A stretch of 64,000 nt of DNA, from the NCBI GenBank assembly GCA_907165065.1, contig OU015524.1, positions 35,531,295 to 35,595,294 of the forward strand, read 5' to 3'. Origin of the DNA: Caprimulgus europaeus (Eukaryota > Chordata > Aves > Caprimulgiformes > Caprimulgidae). The notes under the pieces are model-generated. The model was not told the origin of the DNA, did no database searches, and worked only from the letters and a program-made list of their open reading frames with translations. This document shows positions 37,796 through 51,591 of the stretch, one piece after another. A program made the position numbers and the translations under genes. Numbering within the stretch: position 1 is the first letter of the stretch; each line of letters begins with the position of its first letter.

Positions 37796-40700
37796 TTTTT
37801 ACAAAGGTTTTCATGGCATACCATTTACACTCTTTATTCTCTGGTGCGGGGGGGATAAAAGAAAAAAGCAAATATTATGCACCTTCCACAATGAAACAGA
37901 TTCAGATGTGCAATTCAAATCTACAAATTCATCATTTTATGGTATCATTTTATCTAGGTTTGTGAACTTAATGAAAAACAAAAATCTAAGTATAGCATTT
38001 CCCTCTACAGGGATTAGTTCTATTATAGAATTTTTGAAAATTAAAACAATATTTCAATTTTTTTAAAAAATGATATGCAGAATTGAAAAACTATCCCTAA
38101 TGTAAAGAAAAAAAAGGCAAAATAATTCTGTTACTAAAATAGATACCTTACTTATAAAACAAATCAACATTCATATTTTCAAATCAGATGATCAACAGTC
38201 ACAACTTACAGCCAAAACCTACACAAAACCGATTGTTCACAATATTTGCATAGGCTAATACACCATTGAATCACAAAACAGATCAAACACCCTTATGCAC
38301 ATACTAACACATATACATCTTGCAAACAAAATCTACACAAACAATTTGTCATGGTAGGAATATAAGCAAAGTAACTCAGTACCATCTCAGGGCCACTGAT
38401 AAAAGCCTGTATTTTGAAAACATCCTATTCTGTGGTGCCAGATGGTTTGTGAATTACACATCCACAGCAGCCTGGCAGAACTCATTCCACTGAACTTTTG
38501 GAAACTGGTATTACTGCCAAATAGACCTTTTTGAGGCTTGTGTTTAGCCCCATATCCAAGCAGCCAAACTCTGCAGTCTTTGGTTCTGCATGAAGCGAAT
38601 CCACCTCTACCTTAATAAAGCAACAAGGATTTCAGAAAGCTGTGGATACTACTGTTAAACTGACAACATTACACATTTCCAGGTCACTTTGCTACCTTGA
38701 ATCATGACGATGCCAAGCACATTCTTCCTGTTTCCAGCACTTAAATGTTCCTGTAATTGCCTGGTATTCCTCAACACTTCGAGTCCTTTGGCAGGACTCA
38801 CTGCTCAGTGCTATTTTTAGAAACTCCAGCAACAAATACCATAGGTACCTGCTCTTACACACCATTTAATGATGAAAAGGCATAGCTGTTTGGAATGCCT
38901 GGGCTTAACACACTACTTTTGAACAAAGAGTGAAAGATGGAGCAGTCACTGGTCATCTCCAGTTCTTTAAACACTACTTTGGGCTTGGCTTGTTCAAATG
39001 CCTTCGTCCTCTCTTGTTGGATTCAGGGTTATAGGTACACCTGATCAGGTACAACATGAGTGATGAGCAAACACTGTAAACTCCATCATGCACGTGCACA
39101 CCCAACAGACAACAGGTTTGAGTGCTGAAGGCCCTGGTTCTGCCCTTTCAGCTAACTAGAGGATACAGAAGTCCTGCAGTCTCTCCTTGGTCCTTGCTGG
39201 CCAGGCAGCCTGTCATCTTGAGATCGGTTCCTGTTCTTCTGTGGGAAATGGCTGAATCATCCATAGGTGCTTTCTAAATCTGCAGCCTGCCTTCCAGGGG
39301 AGATACATAATATGGCATTGGTGGAACACCCCACCTCCTTTCTGTAACAATCCGTAATGGGGAGATACCATGAGCACCCTACCCACAGAGAAGGTTTGCC
39401 CAAGTACCCTTGCTCAGGATAATGACAGGGGACTGTACTGGTACTATCAATAGGCAGATGATAATCCTTTGCCACCAATATTAACTTCACAATTGAACAA
39501 ATTAGGGGTGGGGGTGATGGATGAGACACCAGGTCAGAAGGAGGCCATCACACCACAGCCATAGTGTACCTAGGTTATTGGGCCTAGGACGGTCATGAGC
39601 AGAACTGACTGGCAGGCCATTTATAATCCTTATGGCCTGCTGCTTCTTGGCTTATAAGGAGCTTTTTCTCAGAAACAGACTTCTACATACATGGAGATAG
39701 AAACTGCTATAGTAGAGAGGCTTGTTTTCACAATTAAAACAATCTAGTTGCATAAAAATAACTCCTGTGCACACTTGTTCTTGAAAAGCAGCTTTATTTT
39801 TAGTTCAGCTTAACTCTTGATGTAGCACAAATGCATTTAACGGCCAAGAAATATCCCGGGTATCTTCCTTGACAGAAGTGAAGACAAAAACCCACAAGCA
39901 CCTGAAAAAATACCCAATTTCAGAAGTACGGAGCACAAAGCAATTTCCTACTTAAATTAAAATTAATCAGATGGATGATGAGAATATTTTGACTTTAAAA
40001 GTACCTCTAATTTCTTTTGCATTCTCTGTTCTGTAGCTTACTGTGTGAGCTGCTGTAGTTCTTAGTGCTATTCTGTACTGTATGAGGCTCCGCAGTTTTG
40101 CAGTTCCAAGTGCTTTATTATTAATTGTGAAATAATGCATAATGATAAAAAGAATGGTATTTTAAAACAAAGTACTAAAGGGTAAAATTTGGGCTGCACT
40201 TCCAGACATAACTATTTTTCCTGCCTATTGATCACTTGAGCTCTTAATGACAGCTCCTATGAACACCAAGCTATGAAACTGACACACACAGGACTGCATG
40301 CAAACTGTGATCATTTAATTTCACAAAATTCTAAATCAATTTAGAAAACAATTATAATTACAATGACAATTGATTTAAACAAAGCAAAAAAGCTATCCTG
40401 CACAGGTTTGTTGTGTTCTCGCCTCCCCACCCAATAACATAAGAAGAATGGGAGGAAGAAACAGAAAGGCAAAAGTTGACACCTGAATTTTATGAGGTAC
40501 ACATTACTTCTTAAATTATCTGTAACAAGCTGGACAATTAAAACAATATATTTTCAGAAGAGAATCACTATAATACATAGTTTAACTGAATCTGAAACAA
40601 ATTATTTACCTGAGTTACATAACCATCTATGGCTCCTCATAGCACGTGTTTAAGGGTACAGCTGAAAAAGTAGTTCTGAAAGCTTGTGCCAGGCATGCTA

Positions 40701-41540
40701 AAGTCTCTAAAAATAAGTCTCTTCTAGCAAGCACTACTATGTTAAGGAACTAAAGATTTTAAGAACACGTACATACTGTTTTCTATATGGCTAGGAAAGT
40801 TTACAAACTATTTCCAATTACTATCACTGCATACACTGCGCACCAGGAGGATGTTGAATCAGAATAGCAACTACTTCCGATACGAGTTCCTGGTATTTTA
40901 AAACTTCATTAATATTATCAAGAGACACAAACTTAGTAAAGCCACACCAAGTTCAATCTGTCAAGGAACTTGACAACTATTGCAACAGAGCTTATAATCT
41001 ACCCTCCTCAGCATCAAAAAGGAACTTTAACTTTGAACTGTACTTGTGGGAAGAGAAACATTTAACAATCCTTCCCACAGAATTTTGTATCTACAACAGT
41101 ACAGCCACCACAGACTGAATAGAAAGAAATGTGTAGCAATCACCAGCTTTTATTGCCTCTTTGGTTTCATTCTTTTAGGCTGGAGGAATCTCCCCCCTTC
41201 CTTTCTCTTTAAAGAGAAAATAACAGACTGTTCAAGTTGGGTTTTTTTAAATGCCATGATCTGAGTAAAATGGCAGTGTGTAACCTTTTGTGTTAGAGAT
41301 GCATTGTCTACAGTGTAATCTAACAAACTGAAAGTTATGCCTACTAATGTCTGCACCTCTAAGCCCAGGTACACTACTCTTGTAGCATTCAGGACAAGTT
41401 TTGTAACATATACTGAGAAGAGTCATTTGGCTTAAAAAATTAAATCTGAAACTTGGCATACTTGGCTTTGTTTCAAGAAGGAAACTTTCTTTTGCCAGAC
41501 TTGAAAAGGAGTGGTTTTTAACATTTCTAGCTAGGAAGAG

Positions 41541-41624
41541 AAAAAAAAAAAAAAATCTATTTATGATCACATAACTTAAAAACAAACAAAAAAAAACCCC
41601 AAAACCAAACCAAAACACAAACAC
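41541..41624. repeat. A-run followed by A/C-rich low-complexity tract
   Basis: A15 at 41541-41555, then from about 41580 a run of A and C in the pattern AACCCCAAAACCAAACC, very like the tract at 6707-6800. Confidence 0.85.
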
Positions 41625-44600
41625 TGAAAATAAGCACACAGTAGCTTTATGTTTTAAAACTCTAACATATCTCAATGAGGATGAATATCTTGCCCATTTA
41701 AAGAAAATTAAATTAAATGAAAATGTTGCTGAGTGCCGATGAAGCATGACATTTTCAAGAAGGGACCACAGCCAATGAAAGCAAAGAATGCTCATTTTAA
41801 ATTGAGAATAATCTCCTAGTTTCCATAGCTACTTTTTAAACAATTGTAAGCTCTATCATTTCTTAGAACAACCTTGTTTACTATTAATAACTTTTAAATG
41901 GCTGTTCTCAGAAAGAGCTACTTGAAAGCATTTACAAAAAAGTACAATAACTAAAAGTGGCTGCTGTTTTAAATTTTTTAAAAAGTCAAAGAGGTAGCAT
42001 TAGAATGCAAAATAACAGCAGATAACACATTTACCTTTTTCATAATAGCATTACTAGTAATACAGTGTAAGCTTTAGACACCTCAAAGAGGACTTCAATC
42101 TTTCCATGTGAAACACTTCAGAAACACACAGCGAGGCAGAAATCACAGTGCAAGGATCATACAGGCCAAATACACACCACAAGTAGGAATGAATGAGGGT
42201 TCCAAGAGAGATGAACAGACTTCCCAAAGTGAAAGAGAAGATGAGCAAAAATCAGTCACCAGATCTCCCCCAGGCATTTTTATAAATACTTTGTTTCATT
42301 TTCAACCATGACAACACAATACAAGTAAATATCAATTAAGTAGACAGGAGCTATAACATGTCACCTTGCTAGGAATAAACTATGCATCATGCAGAAAAAG
42401 CAGATGCAGTTCATGTTACATGACAACACATGATAACCTGACAACACCCTGCTACCCTGTTCACAGCAATCTAGATGGTGTAAGTTAGAGGAACTCTATG
42501 CCTCTGCCTGTACTTACCAGGCCTTGCTATATCTTACCCTTAGCACTCAGGAAAGAAGCTATATAGCGTGCACACAGTTACGCTGTTTCACTTCATACTA
42601 CACCAGAGAATCTAGTAGGCTTAAGATGACACCTCCAAAAGGAGTTTTGCCATAAAACATGCAAACATTTCAAGAAAAACTGCATTCATAACAGTAGCCC
42701 AGTACCTCCCAGCTGAAGAACTCCATATTATTCCACAGGTGGAATTAAGAGCACTAACAGCACAGCACTCAAGAAGAAATGGCAATGTCCACCTCAAACA
42801 GTTCTCCAAAGATGTGCTAAGTGCCTGAGGGCAAAACAACAGGAAGACTACGAAAAAAGTGCCAATGTCCTCTTTCTTTAAGACCTTGAACAGTCAAAGC
42901 AGACAGAAGTAAAACCTGCTCCCTGCCAAAATATGGCATCCCAGCTGTAGAACTAGGAAGCTAAGAAGAGCATATGCCTCCCTTCTCCAAAGGGAACCTG
43001 AAAAAGGGTTGAAATGCCATCCTTCCAAACAGACCAGCTATTACAGTAAGGACTGACAGACGGACTACTCTGGAATCACCCCCAAACAATCTCCTTACCA
43101 GGAGCACTGTTCATGGAATTCGCAGTTCCCTCCCCACTCTTTCAATAATAGCGGAATTTGGCAATGAAAGGAAGGAAAGGGAGGGGAAATGAAGGAAAAA
43201 AAAAAAAATCACTGAATTTATAAAGCTATTTTTCCTTTTACACCCTCATTCTCTTCAGTCTTCAACACCTGAATTCCCATTAGAAATGTTACGAGTGTAC
43301 AGCTGTGGGTTACATCTCTTTCTAATCTCAATTCCAGAAGCACATCAAAAGACAATTCAGTTTAGGTATTCACTAGATTTCTAAATAGTCCATGAAAAAA
43401 AAAAAAGTTACAGATAGAGGCATTTAGGGTGCAACAGAAGGAAAATACTTTAGGATGCAAAACATACTCTGCAGTTAAAAACCCCTGGAATAGTGAAAGG
43501 GGGGGAAGATGGGGAGTTGGCTCTTTTTAAGATCTGCATGTGTGCAACAGCTGGAATTCCCAAACAGGCATTATATAACAACAACAAAAGCTGTTCAAAG
43601 CAGTAAGGAGGCACAGCTGGGACTATGGTGACCAGTGGTTATACTCCACTTTAGAGCTTCAAGGTTCTAGTGCAGGAAGCAAGAGAGACACCACAACTTT
43701 AGCTCCAGTAAATATATAAAAATATTTGCGTTTCACCTTAACTATTAATTTGGCAGTGGCATCAATTCTACAACCACCCTTCTCCGCCATGCAGGAACGA
43801 GAACAGAATCCATATCAAAGTAGCAATTAAGATCACAGTATTTACCAATTGGACAGGATTTACATCCGATTGCTACCTTTTCCAGAAGCATATACAGGCT
43901 TTAATATCTAAAATGGTCTAAGGAAAGAGCTCTCCCAATGCAAATCCCATTCAAAGGTAAGTAACTCTAACTTTATGTTCCCCAAAACTGCCACATTCTA
44001 AAAGTACTTAAAGCTAAAGGGACTCTAGACTCAGATAATGCTGTACAGAGGTGATCACTGAAGATGATTACCAAAGTAGCAAATGACAGTGCATTTGTCT
44101 CATGCTCTAAAACTTGACATTTTTTGCTAACAGTTTGCACAAACAAGGTGCCAGAAAGGTTGATGTTTCAGTGCACGGCTCAGAAAATGGTATAAATAAA
44201 AGGGACTTCAGAGTTACCAGAAACTGGAACAGAGAAAGCTCTATGGAACATTATTAAAGCTTAATGGAACTAGGTTGATGGCACTTAAAAATATAATAGG
44301 AGAATTTTGAAACTGGAGACTGGGAAAGAGAGTATAGAACTCTGAATAATGCAGTCACACTTTTAGTGAAGTCAGTGCACACAAGTAAAGAGCAAAAGAA
44401 AAGTTGGTAACACTTAAACAGGTAAGAGCGAGAAACAGAACAAACTGTATGCTTTTTAACAAAGCAGACAACCACACCAGAGTCACCAGTGCTTCTACAC
44501 AAAGTGGTACAAGTTCAAGAAATAGAATGGAGAAAGAATAACCAGCTTTATTACAGACTTATTAGGACAGAGTCATTCCTACCTGGTGAAAGAAAAACTA

Positions 44601-44639
44601 ATAGAAGGACTGGAAAAAAATCCATAGAATACCCTGGAT

Positions 44640-45420
44640 ATGAAACAGACTACCTGGTGGAGGAGTGATGCTACTTCTCAAAGACCAGCCTCTCAAGTTA
44701 GATCAGCAAATTAACCATATCAATCAATAACAGACCACCTCTGTGAACTGTAATTTCCATGCAAAGTAGAGGAAACACAGCATTAGAACTATATTACTAA
44801 TTGCCTAAGATAGTGACAGCTACCATATCACTGAAGCTACAAAGACAAGAAACAATAGTAATATGAAATGTCAATTACTCCCAAACAACAGCACAACAGT
44901 AAGATGCAATTTTTAGATGTGATTAACAACATCTTCATGGATCAGCTCATAAGGAATCCAGAAGAAAAGAAAAAAATCTTGTTTTGGTGTAACCCGTGTA
45001 CAAGATCCAATTCAACTGTTACCACCGAAGAGACACTGTAAGAGCAAGGGTTAACATCCTTGAAGGGGGAACAAGAGTCAAAGATTCATTATAACAGTTC
45101 ACAGTTTCAGAAAAGGAGAATGACCATAAAATGGAAGCTAGTTGAAAAAAGTTAATGAGCTGGAAAACTGTCCAAAAGCCTTTAGAACCAATTCAGCAAT
45201 GTATTAAAGGAATACACAGAGAAAAAAGGTCAAAGAAGAAAGTCTCAATTAATTCTTTCCATCTGTGTTCATCATGAAAGAGCCTAGAAAGGTTCCTGTG
45301 CCTTTCTCTATGAGAGATTCTCAGGATCTGTTTCAAATTGAAGGACAGAGAAGGTGACAGAACAGACAATTAGTCAACACCAAGAGGTCATTAGAACATA
45401 ATTCTCACACAAAACTAAAA
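44640..45420 (+). mobile_element. Ancient, heavily decayed CR1-like relic covering the endonuclease region
   Basis: No long frame survives, but translated pieces line up in order with the 59-kb CR1. At about 44658-44690, GGVMLLLKDQP matches its GGVALYMREQ. At about 44908-44980, FLDVINNIFMDQLIRNPEE matches FLQCIHDNFLMQRVDELTR. Near 45105 the DNA TTTCAGAAAAGGAGAATGAC has the form of the CR1 segment after the endonuclease. At about 45257, FFPSVF matches FFASVY. The distances are shorter than in the full element, so internal deletions have occurred. The divergence suggests an amniote-age insertion. Each piece is short, so support comes from their collinearity. Confidence 0.6.
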
Positions 45421-48242
45421 TTTAAGCAAGAATCTACCTGTCTCCTACATAGTACTCTGGGCACAACAACCCGAAAGAGAAGAATATAGTAACTTTCATC
45501 CGAAACAAACGAGCAAATCCTATTGGATGGGGTTTTACTTGCCTTACCATTGATGTGGAACATGTTTTTGATACAGCTTGTTACAATCCATGCACAGTGC
45601 CTGGAGAGGTGAATCAAACATAGCGAGCTCTCGGAGAATGACTGGAATCTTGACTGAACTGTTTTATCTCTTGCTGTAATGAACGTTGTCTTGTGTTGGC
45701 TCCCTGACATAGCTGAGTCGTGGCTTAATGATATGAAAAGGGATGGGGGACTCTCCTACACACATTGGGTTGATCCTTCCATCACAGTAAAGATGGGATT
45801 AGTAGAGGAAAATGTATGACAGTAGAGCCAGGCAACAATTTCACTGATATTACTCCAACATTGATCACGCTCTTCTTGCACTGAAGCTCTGCTCATGCAA
45901 GTGGTGTTACACAGCTACATAAAATCGTAAGCCAACTGGCTGTTGCCATCACACAGATTAGCTTCCTCCTCCTGTCTGGAATAAGCTCTGGCTGGCTTGA
46001 GATCCCAGTTGGCTCCCTGTAATTTAAGTCTCTGTATCAAAAAAAAGATTCTACTTCTGAGAATTCTTTTCCTGTCAGAGAATCTAATGAAAATACCGAA
46101 CATCCTCTAATGCCTGTTTGCAAGACCTTCACTTCACGAGATGATAGCCCAAGTGTGGATAAAATGAGATGTTCATGCTAAAGTAGGCTGCATCATCTCA
46201 GGAACATCAATAATCCAAAGTGTAGGACACTGCAGCTGAATCTCATGAAAGTCTTGTGTGGTGGTGCAATGGTAATACTTCACATTTTCAACATTCTTTC
46301 CAAGACATCTCTACTTTTCTGGGGGATAGAAGTCAAGGTACTGCTGAGAGTTCACTGCACATGCGCAGTACTTGATGTGGCCAGATGATATCTAGCTCCA
46401 GTCCATTGAAAAAAGTCTCTGCTGAACTCTCAACACAAGTAAACTGGATACCTGCAGCCCCAAAGATTTCAATCAGAACAGGTGTGGTAAGAACCACAAA
46501 TGTTCATATCCAAAAAGCCTTACAAACAAGTCGTAACAACAGACTTGACTTGTCCACCAAAACACCAAAGGCTTCCCTCAAGGCAGTTTACCTTAACAAT
46601 CTGCCTACTTCTCATAGATTCTGTTAGTTCACAACAGCATTAGATGACTAGCCTATTTTGTAACGAAGTCCTGTTTTTTCTGCCTTTCACACCACACTTA
46701 AGCCCATGGTGTTTGGGCTCAGGTCTGTTACAACCCAACTAACAGCAAGAATACTCAGTCCAACAGAGGTAACTATAAATTATCTATTAGCTTAGGGACT
46801 AGCACTGAAGCGTGCACTGGCACCATTCAAAAAAGGACAATGGGACTGAGATTGATCTCATTGTCATCAAAAAAATCATCCTCATGTGATCTGCCAACAC
46901 AAGTGATCCCAGTCCTGAGGGAAACCAGCCATTTCAACTAAACAGTGATTTCAGCTCCTGCAGCCCTATGACTACATTCCCCTAGAATGATGAATGGAGG
47001 TGTTCTTGAGGGCTGACTCAGTGCCTGGCAGCACAAAGAGATGAGTAACTACCTTTGAACCAGTTTTTATTCTAGCACACATACATCAATAGCACTGCCA
47101 AAGACTACAGAAGTGAGAATAGCAGCAGTATCAGAATCTCAAAACACTGGTCTCAACTTACCAATAGTTGATGCCAAAGATCCTTTATGTATGCCTAGTG
47201 CTGCTGCAGCAATTAAGTTAACCATGCCCTCAGCTCACAGTTCAGAACTGCATCATTAGTCCTAAATTACTTCTGACCTTCATTAGAAATAATGTGAGGA
47301 CACAAAATCTCAGCAGTGAAAATGTAAACTCATATGCAGTCTCTATTTGCATAAGGAGGGCCCTGTGCAGAATGCTTTGCCACAATAAGAAAAAAAAAAT
47401 TACTGTTTTAGAATTTCTAGCATTACATAATCAAATAGCTATCTATATTAATATGTTTAAGTTTGGGATCAAGATCAAAGACACGTGATCTTCCTCAGAA
47501 CAATTATTATAAACTGCATGCAGGACAGAGTGAGAGAGAATGAGAGGAGTGTCATTTTTTAATTCAGAACAAACTTTTTTAAGAACTTTAATAGCAAAGC
47601 AAGAACTCTAACTCACTCACTATGAGGAAACTTAAAGAATTAACTTGGTTAACAGGTAAAAATGTGCTCATGGAGAACAGCTGAAGATGTCTACGCCAGA
47701 CAACAGCTGAGAGGAACTGAAGAGGAGAGGAGAGGTGTTGTGCCCTCTGTATTCTTGGTACAGATGCACAGCTGGCTGCTAATTCATCAGCTGTCAGGTG
47801 ATCGGCTCTAGGCAGGAAGTCTGAGCAGAAAAGGGGTATTAACAGTCACCCACAAGAGAAAGTACTTAAGCACAAGCACTCAAGCATTGCCCTCTCTACA
47901 CACCCTTAGTTTTAGCTGGGCAATTTGCTGCTGCTTTACTGTCCCCTTGTCTGATCCTACACATCAGTAGAGCAGGCTGGGTTTGTGAGGAGAGCTATGC
48001 CAGATTGCCAATTCATGGGGAGAGTGAGGGAGAGGGAGACATCAGACAGACATGGACACAGGATGGGACATGACACATCAGGAGAAAGGCAAAATAAACA
48101 TTCTGTTATTTTTCCTTTTCAGTTAATAGTTACAGAGCTAGAAGTGTAATACTCATTTGGGGAAAATGTTATGTTAAAAGAGGGTGTTGTGCCCCCTCCC
48201 CCCTAGCTGTACTGTGCCACACAATAAAAGTTGAATATGAGG

Positions 48243-48261
48243 ATCCCAAATAATTTGGGAT
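48243..48261. repeat. Perfect short palindrome
   Basis: ATCCCAAAT, one A, then ATTTGGGAT: nine-base arms with a one-base centre. It lies in intron A-B with no element recognised around it. Confidence 0.95.
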
Positions 48262-48950
48262 TGACTGTGACTGCAACTCATTTGTTTTTAATTTGTGTAT
48301 TAGTAATCTGCCTAGTGAAGCCTTAAGAGAATACAACAGAGCTCACATGTATTGATTTGTGTCCATCTGTCATTTGAAGAAGAGGAGCTTCACTTTAGCA
48401 TTCAATAAAAAGACAATTATACACAATGAACAAAATAGATGGTTCAAAAAAATGTGCTGCCAATAAATGACATATTCTAGTGAATTCAAATCATGCTTTT
48501 CTGAATTCTGGCATACTGCAATATCAAAATAAACCTTAAGTAGAAAGAAAAGCAAAGCTTGCCACCTACTGCCCAATGACATAATAGTATGTACTAGCAT
48601 TGGCTATCTCCTTTTAACAGATGATCTTGCCTTAGAAACTCATTTCCCTGACACAGAACATATAGAATTGCATCTTCCAAAGTTTTTAATAAGACAGAAA
48701 ACACAAAGCCAACACACAGAATATCCAAAAGCAGTATTTTCCTTTAAACCAATTTAAAACTGCTTATAAAATCCCCGACAAACCTGAAACATCATTTATC
48801 ATAGCATCTAAAGTGACAAGGAATTCCTTTTAATGTCCTCTAGTGGTGCTATGGGCTTTAATAAAGTCTGTTCTCAGCTGCATGGTAAGTTTTCTGTATA
48901 GAGAAAAATTTTAAAAATATTACAATAGATAAAGGCTATCAGAAAATATT

Positions 48951-48966
48951 CCCCCCCCCCCGCCCC
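48951..48966. repeat. C11-G-C4 homopolymer tract
   Basis: Eleven C, one G, four C. On the LTBP1 sense strand this is a G-run inside the intron. Confidence 0.95.
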
Positions 48967-51591
48967 GTACATACAGCTGGAAGAGATCTTTTTTAAAACT
49001 ACAGATTGCATTAGTAAAAAAACAGGGCTGTAATGAAGGCTGGTTTATTGCAAATACTTCCTTTGCTCTGGAAGTTCCATGCCTCAACAGCAGAAATGCT
49101 TCTTCTTTCTGTTTTCAGGCACAGAGAAATTATCTTCAGTAATCACAATGCTTCAGTGAGCTATTAGTCTGCAGGTATTTATTTTCCTAACATACTATAT
49201 GCAAAGAGTCCTTTCTAAATAACAGCAGGTCCTCTGCTTAGTGCAGGAAGTTGCTTAATTTAAAGTCAAGTAGTCATGATTCAACTGCCTACACAGCTGC
49301 TGAGCAGGCTTATCTTCACATACAACGCTATCCATGACAGACACTTCAAATTAGCCAACAGCCCATCTTCCGGGCCTATGACACCTCTCACTAAGGCCCT
49401 ATGAGATAACTCGGGGAAAATTTGCTAAAGAGGGAAATCAACAACAATTTACTGCAGAGCCCCTCTAATAGACTACTGGCTGGTTAAAGTGTCTCAATCA
49501 ACATTTCAACAGTAACATCAGCTTCCACCAACTGCCTGGTGTTCTTCACCATTTACACTCATGTCTTAAATCCAGTCATACAAAAAAAAAAAAAGAAAAA
49601 ATCTGTCTCTCCCCAGATACTGATAAGCAGTTAACGTCCAAACTTCAACATAAGCTGAATGAGTAATAAACCTCCTTGGTAGTGGTTAGATTAGCAACTG
49701 ATTACACATTGTGTAAAACAAGACTTTTGGATTCCTGGGAGGAATTTATCAAAGTACATGCATACACGTCACGCATAAAGTGGAAACTGCTTCTCAGTAG
49801 GAAAAAGTGTGCTTCTCGGTGAAGTACTCGGACTCTAGCATTGAAAAAGAAAAGAAGTTTACTAGAGATGAAGTATGTGTCTCTTGGGGTTCCTAAATCA
49901 TGAACAGACCAGGCTATTCATAGATGAGAAATCAATGAGGCATTTGTAATTAATCAGACAGGCCCAATCCTGAAAATACATCTGCCTTTGTCTAAGGCCA
50001 GCCCACATCATTCTCTGAATGAAGATTGTTGAACCATCTAGTTATATGCTACACTAGTCAAATACTAAGATTAAGTAAATCCCCTGAAGAGGGGTTCTTT
50101 GTGTCTTTGTTATCTATTTAATAAGGTTATTGAGAACGAACTCTCAGTATAGACTGGAAGTGTTAAGACAATACCAAAAGTTCTACTAATACCCAAGACA
50201 TACAAAACAGGTAATGGTTGCAGACATTTTTATTTTTAAAGAGCTGAAGATCAAATATTAGACAAAATTTCTGATACAAAGACCAAAGGCAGATACGTCT
50301 CCAAACATGGTAAGCCTTTTCTCCAAGTTTAATATACCTAAAACAAAGGAAAACACCCTTGGTTCATTGATAACAAGACTAAACAAGACCCCACAGATTT
50401 TTCTAAAGACATAATACTGTTAAATCATATTTCTATATCTGAAATCAGTAACAAAACCTATCCTCACTTTGGTTTTCTACTTTCGGAAGTTAAAGGTCCA
50501 GATGCATTTTGACAACAGACATCAGTTTTTCAAATCAACCTACTGAGATCTATTCCCACAGCTCTAAAGAGGGGTGAATGAAAATTATTCCCATGAGCTT
50601 ATTGATCATACGTGCTCCAAAGGAAATAGCTATTGCAACGTTGTTTTTATCTCAGCCATGTCCTATAATCACTACTGTTGCACAGTAGTTTGCTTAGAGG
50701 AACAAACTTTAATCTGAGTCGGTTACTTTTACCTGGCTGGGTAAAAAGTCTCAGTCAAGAATAAAATTGTTGTCTAGTTGTTTTGATATCAAACATTTGC
50801 TAACAGAGCAATCTTTTTAAGAGGAAATGTTCTGAACACCTAGAAAGACTTTCTGCCACGTGACAAAAGCATTATGTCAAACCAAATTTTAAAAATACAA
50901 AACTGAAAACACACTGTCATGCTATCCACGAAAAGCTGTGCTCCTTCAGTGCCCAGCAAGCAACTGGCAAGAAGTAAAGTTCTTTTGATGGCTTCCCAAC
51001 ATCTCCTGAAATAATCCTGTGATGATAAGTGGTAGAAGTTTCAGTAGTGGTACAATTTAAAGAAAAAACAAACTGGAAAATCCACATTGGAAGAGAACAT
51101 ACCAGCTCATAACACAAAACCAAATAACACCGAAAACTCCTCAGTAAAGCATCATTGCACATTCCTACACAAACACTAAATGGCCAAGCACACTTTTTTT
51201 TAAGCTAGACAAAAAAAATAAAAACACCATGGGGTTTGGAATGATGTCTTACAGTCCCCTTTTCAATTAAGCTGAAAGCATCAGTATAGTTTTAGAAGTA
51301 ACTTACTTTCCTGAAAAGCAGTGCCTTGAAAGCAGAGGCAACAGTTTCTACACACATGGAGTATGCCTAAATTGTTCTGCCTCTATTTTGCTGTTATTAA
51401 AATACATTAGCATGAACATATTGCAGTTCCATTAAAAGAAAGTAACTTGACGGCAAGTTAATTAAAAAGTTGAGTCTACTTTGTGGAGTGTATTCCATTT
51501 GCTGGGATTGTGGGAGGGAAGGCTACACTGACATTCTCAAAAGGAATGTGCCTTACAGGACAACATGGATAACTGACCTGCATAACTGACC

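Larger units (their letters stand above)
33462..44639 (-). other. LTBP1: LTBP1 intron A-B, central part: no gene seen
   Basis: About 11 kb of AT-rich intron. Visible structures are a (TTA)6 microsatellite at 37778-37795, a 13-base direct repeat GAACCTTGACAGA/GAACCTTGACAAC near 35425, an A15 run at 41541-41555 and an A/C-rich tract at 41580-41624. The 182-codon minus frame at 41247-41795 crosses those A-runs, giving Phe runs, and has no domain. I judge it chance. Confidence 0.55.
45421..51591 (-). other. LTBP1: LTBP1 intron A-B: no gene seen
   Basis: About 6.2 kb of intron. Notable structures are a perfect 9-bp-arm palindrome at 48243-48261 and a C11 run continuing GCCCC at 48951-48966. Short open frames, including 101 codons on the minus strand at 45405-45710, have no recognisable motif. 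Confidence 0.55.

Noticed and set aside
41247-41795. Minus-strand 182-codon open frame
   Set aside because: It crosses an A15 run and an A/C tract, giving long Phe and Trp/Gly runs. There is no domain, no splice context, and the composition is that of the intron.
45405-45710. 101-codon minus-strand frame next to the old CR1 relic
   Set aside because: No motif, and no similarity to CR1 in either orientation that I can see. Left as intron.
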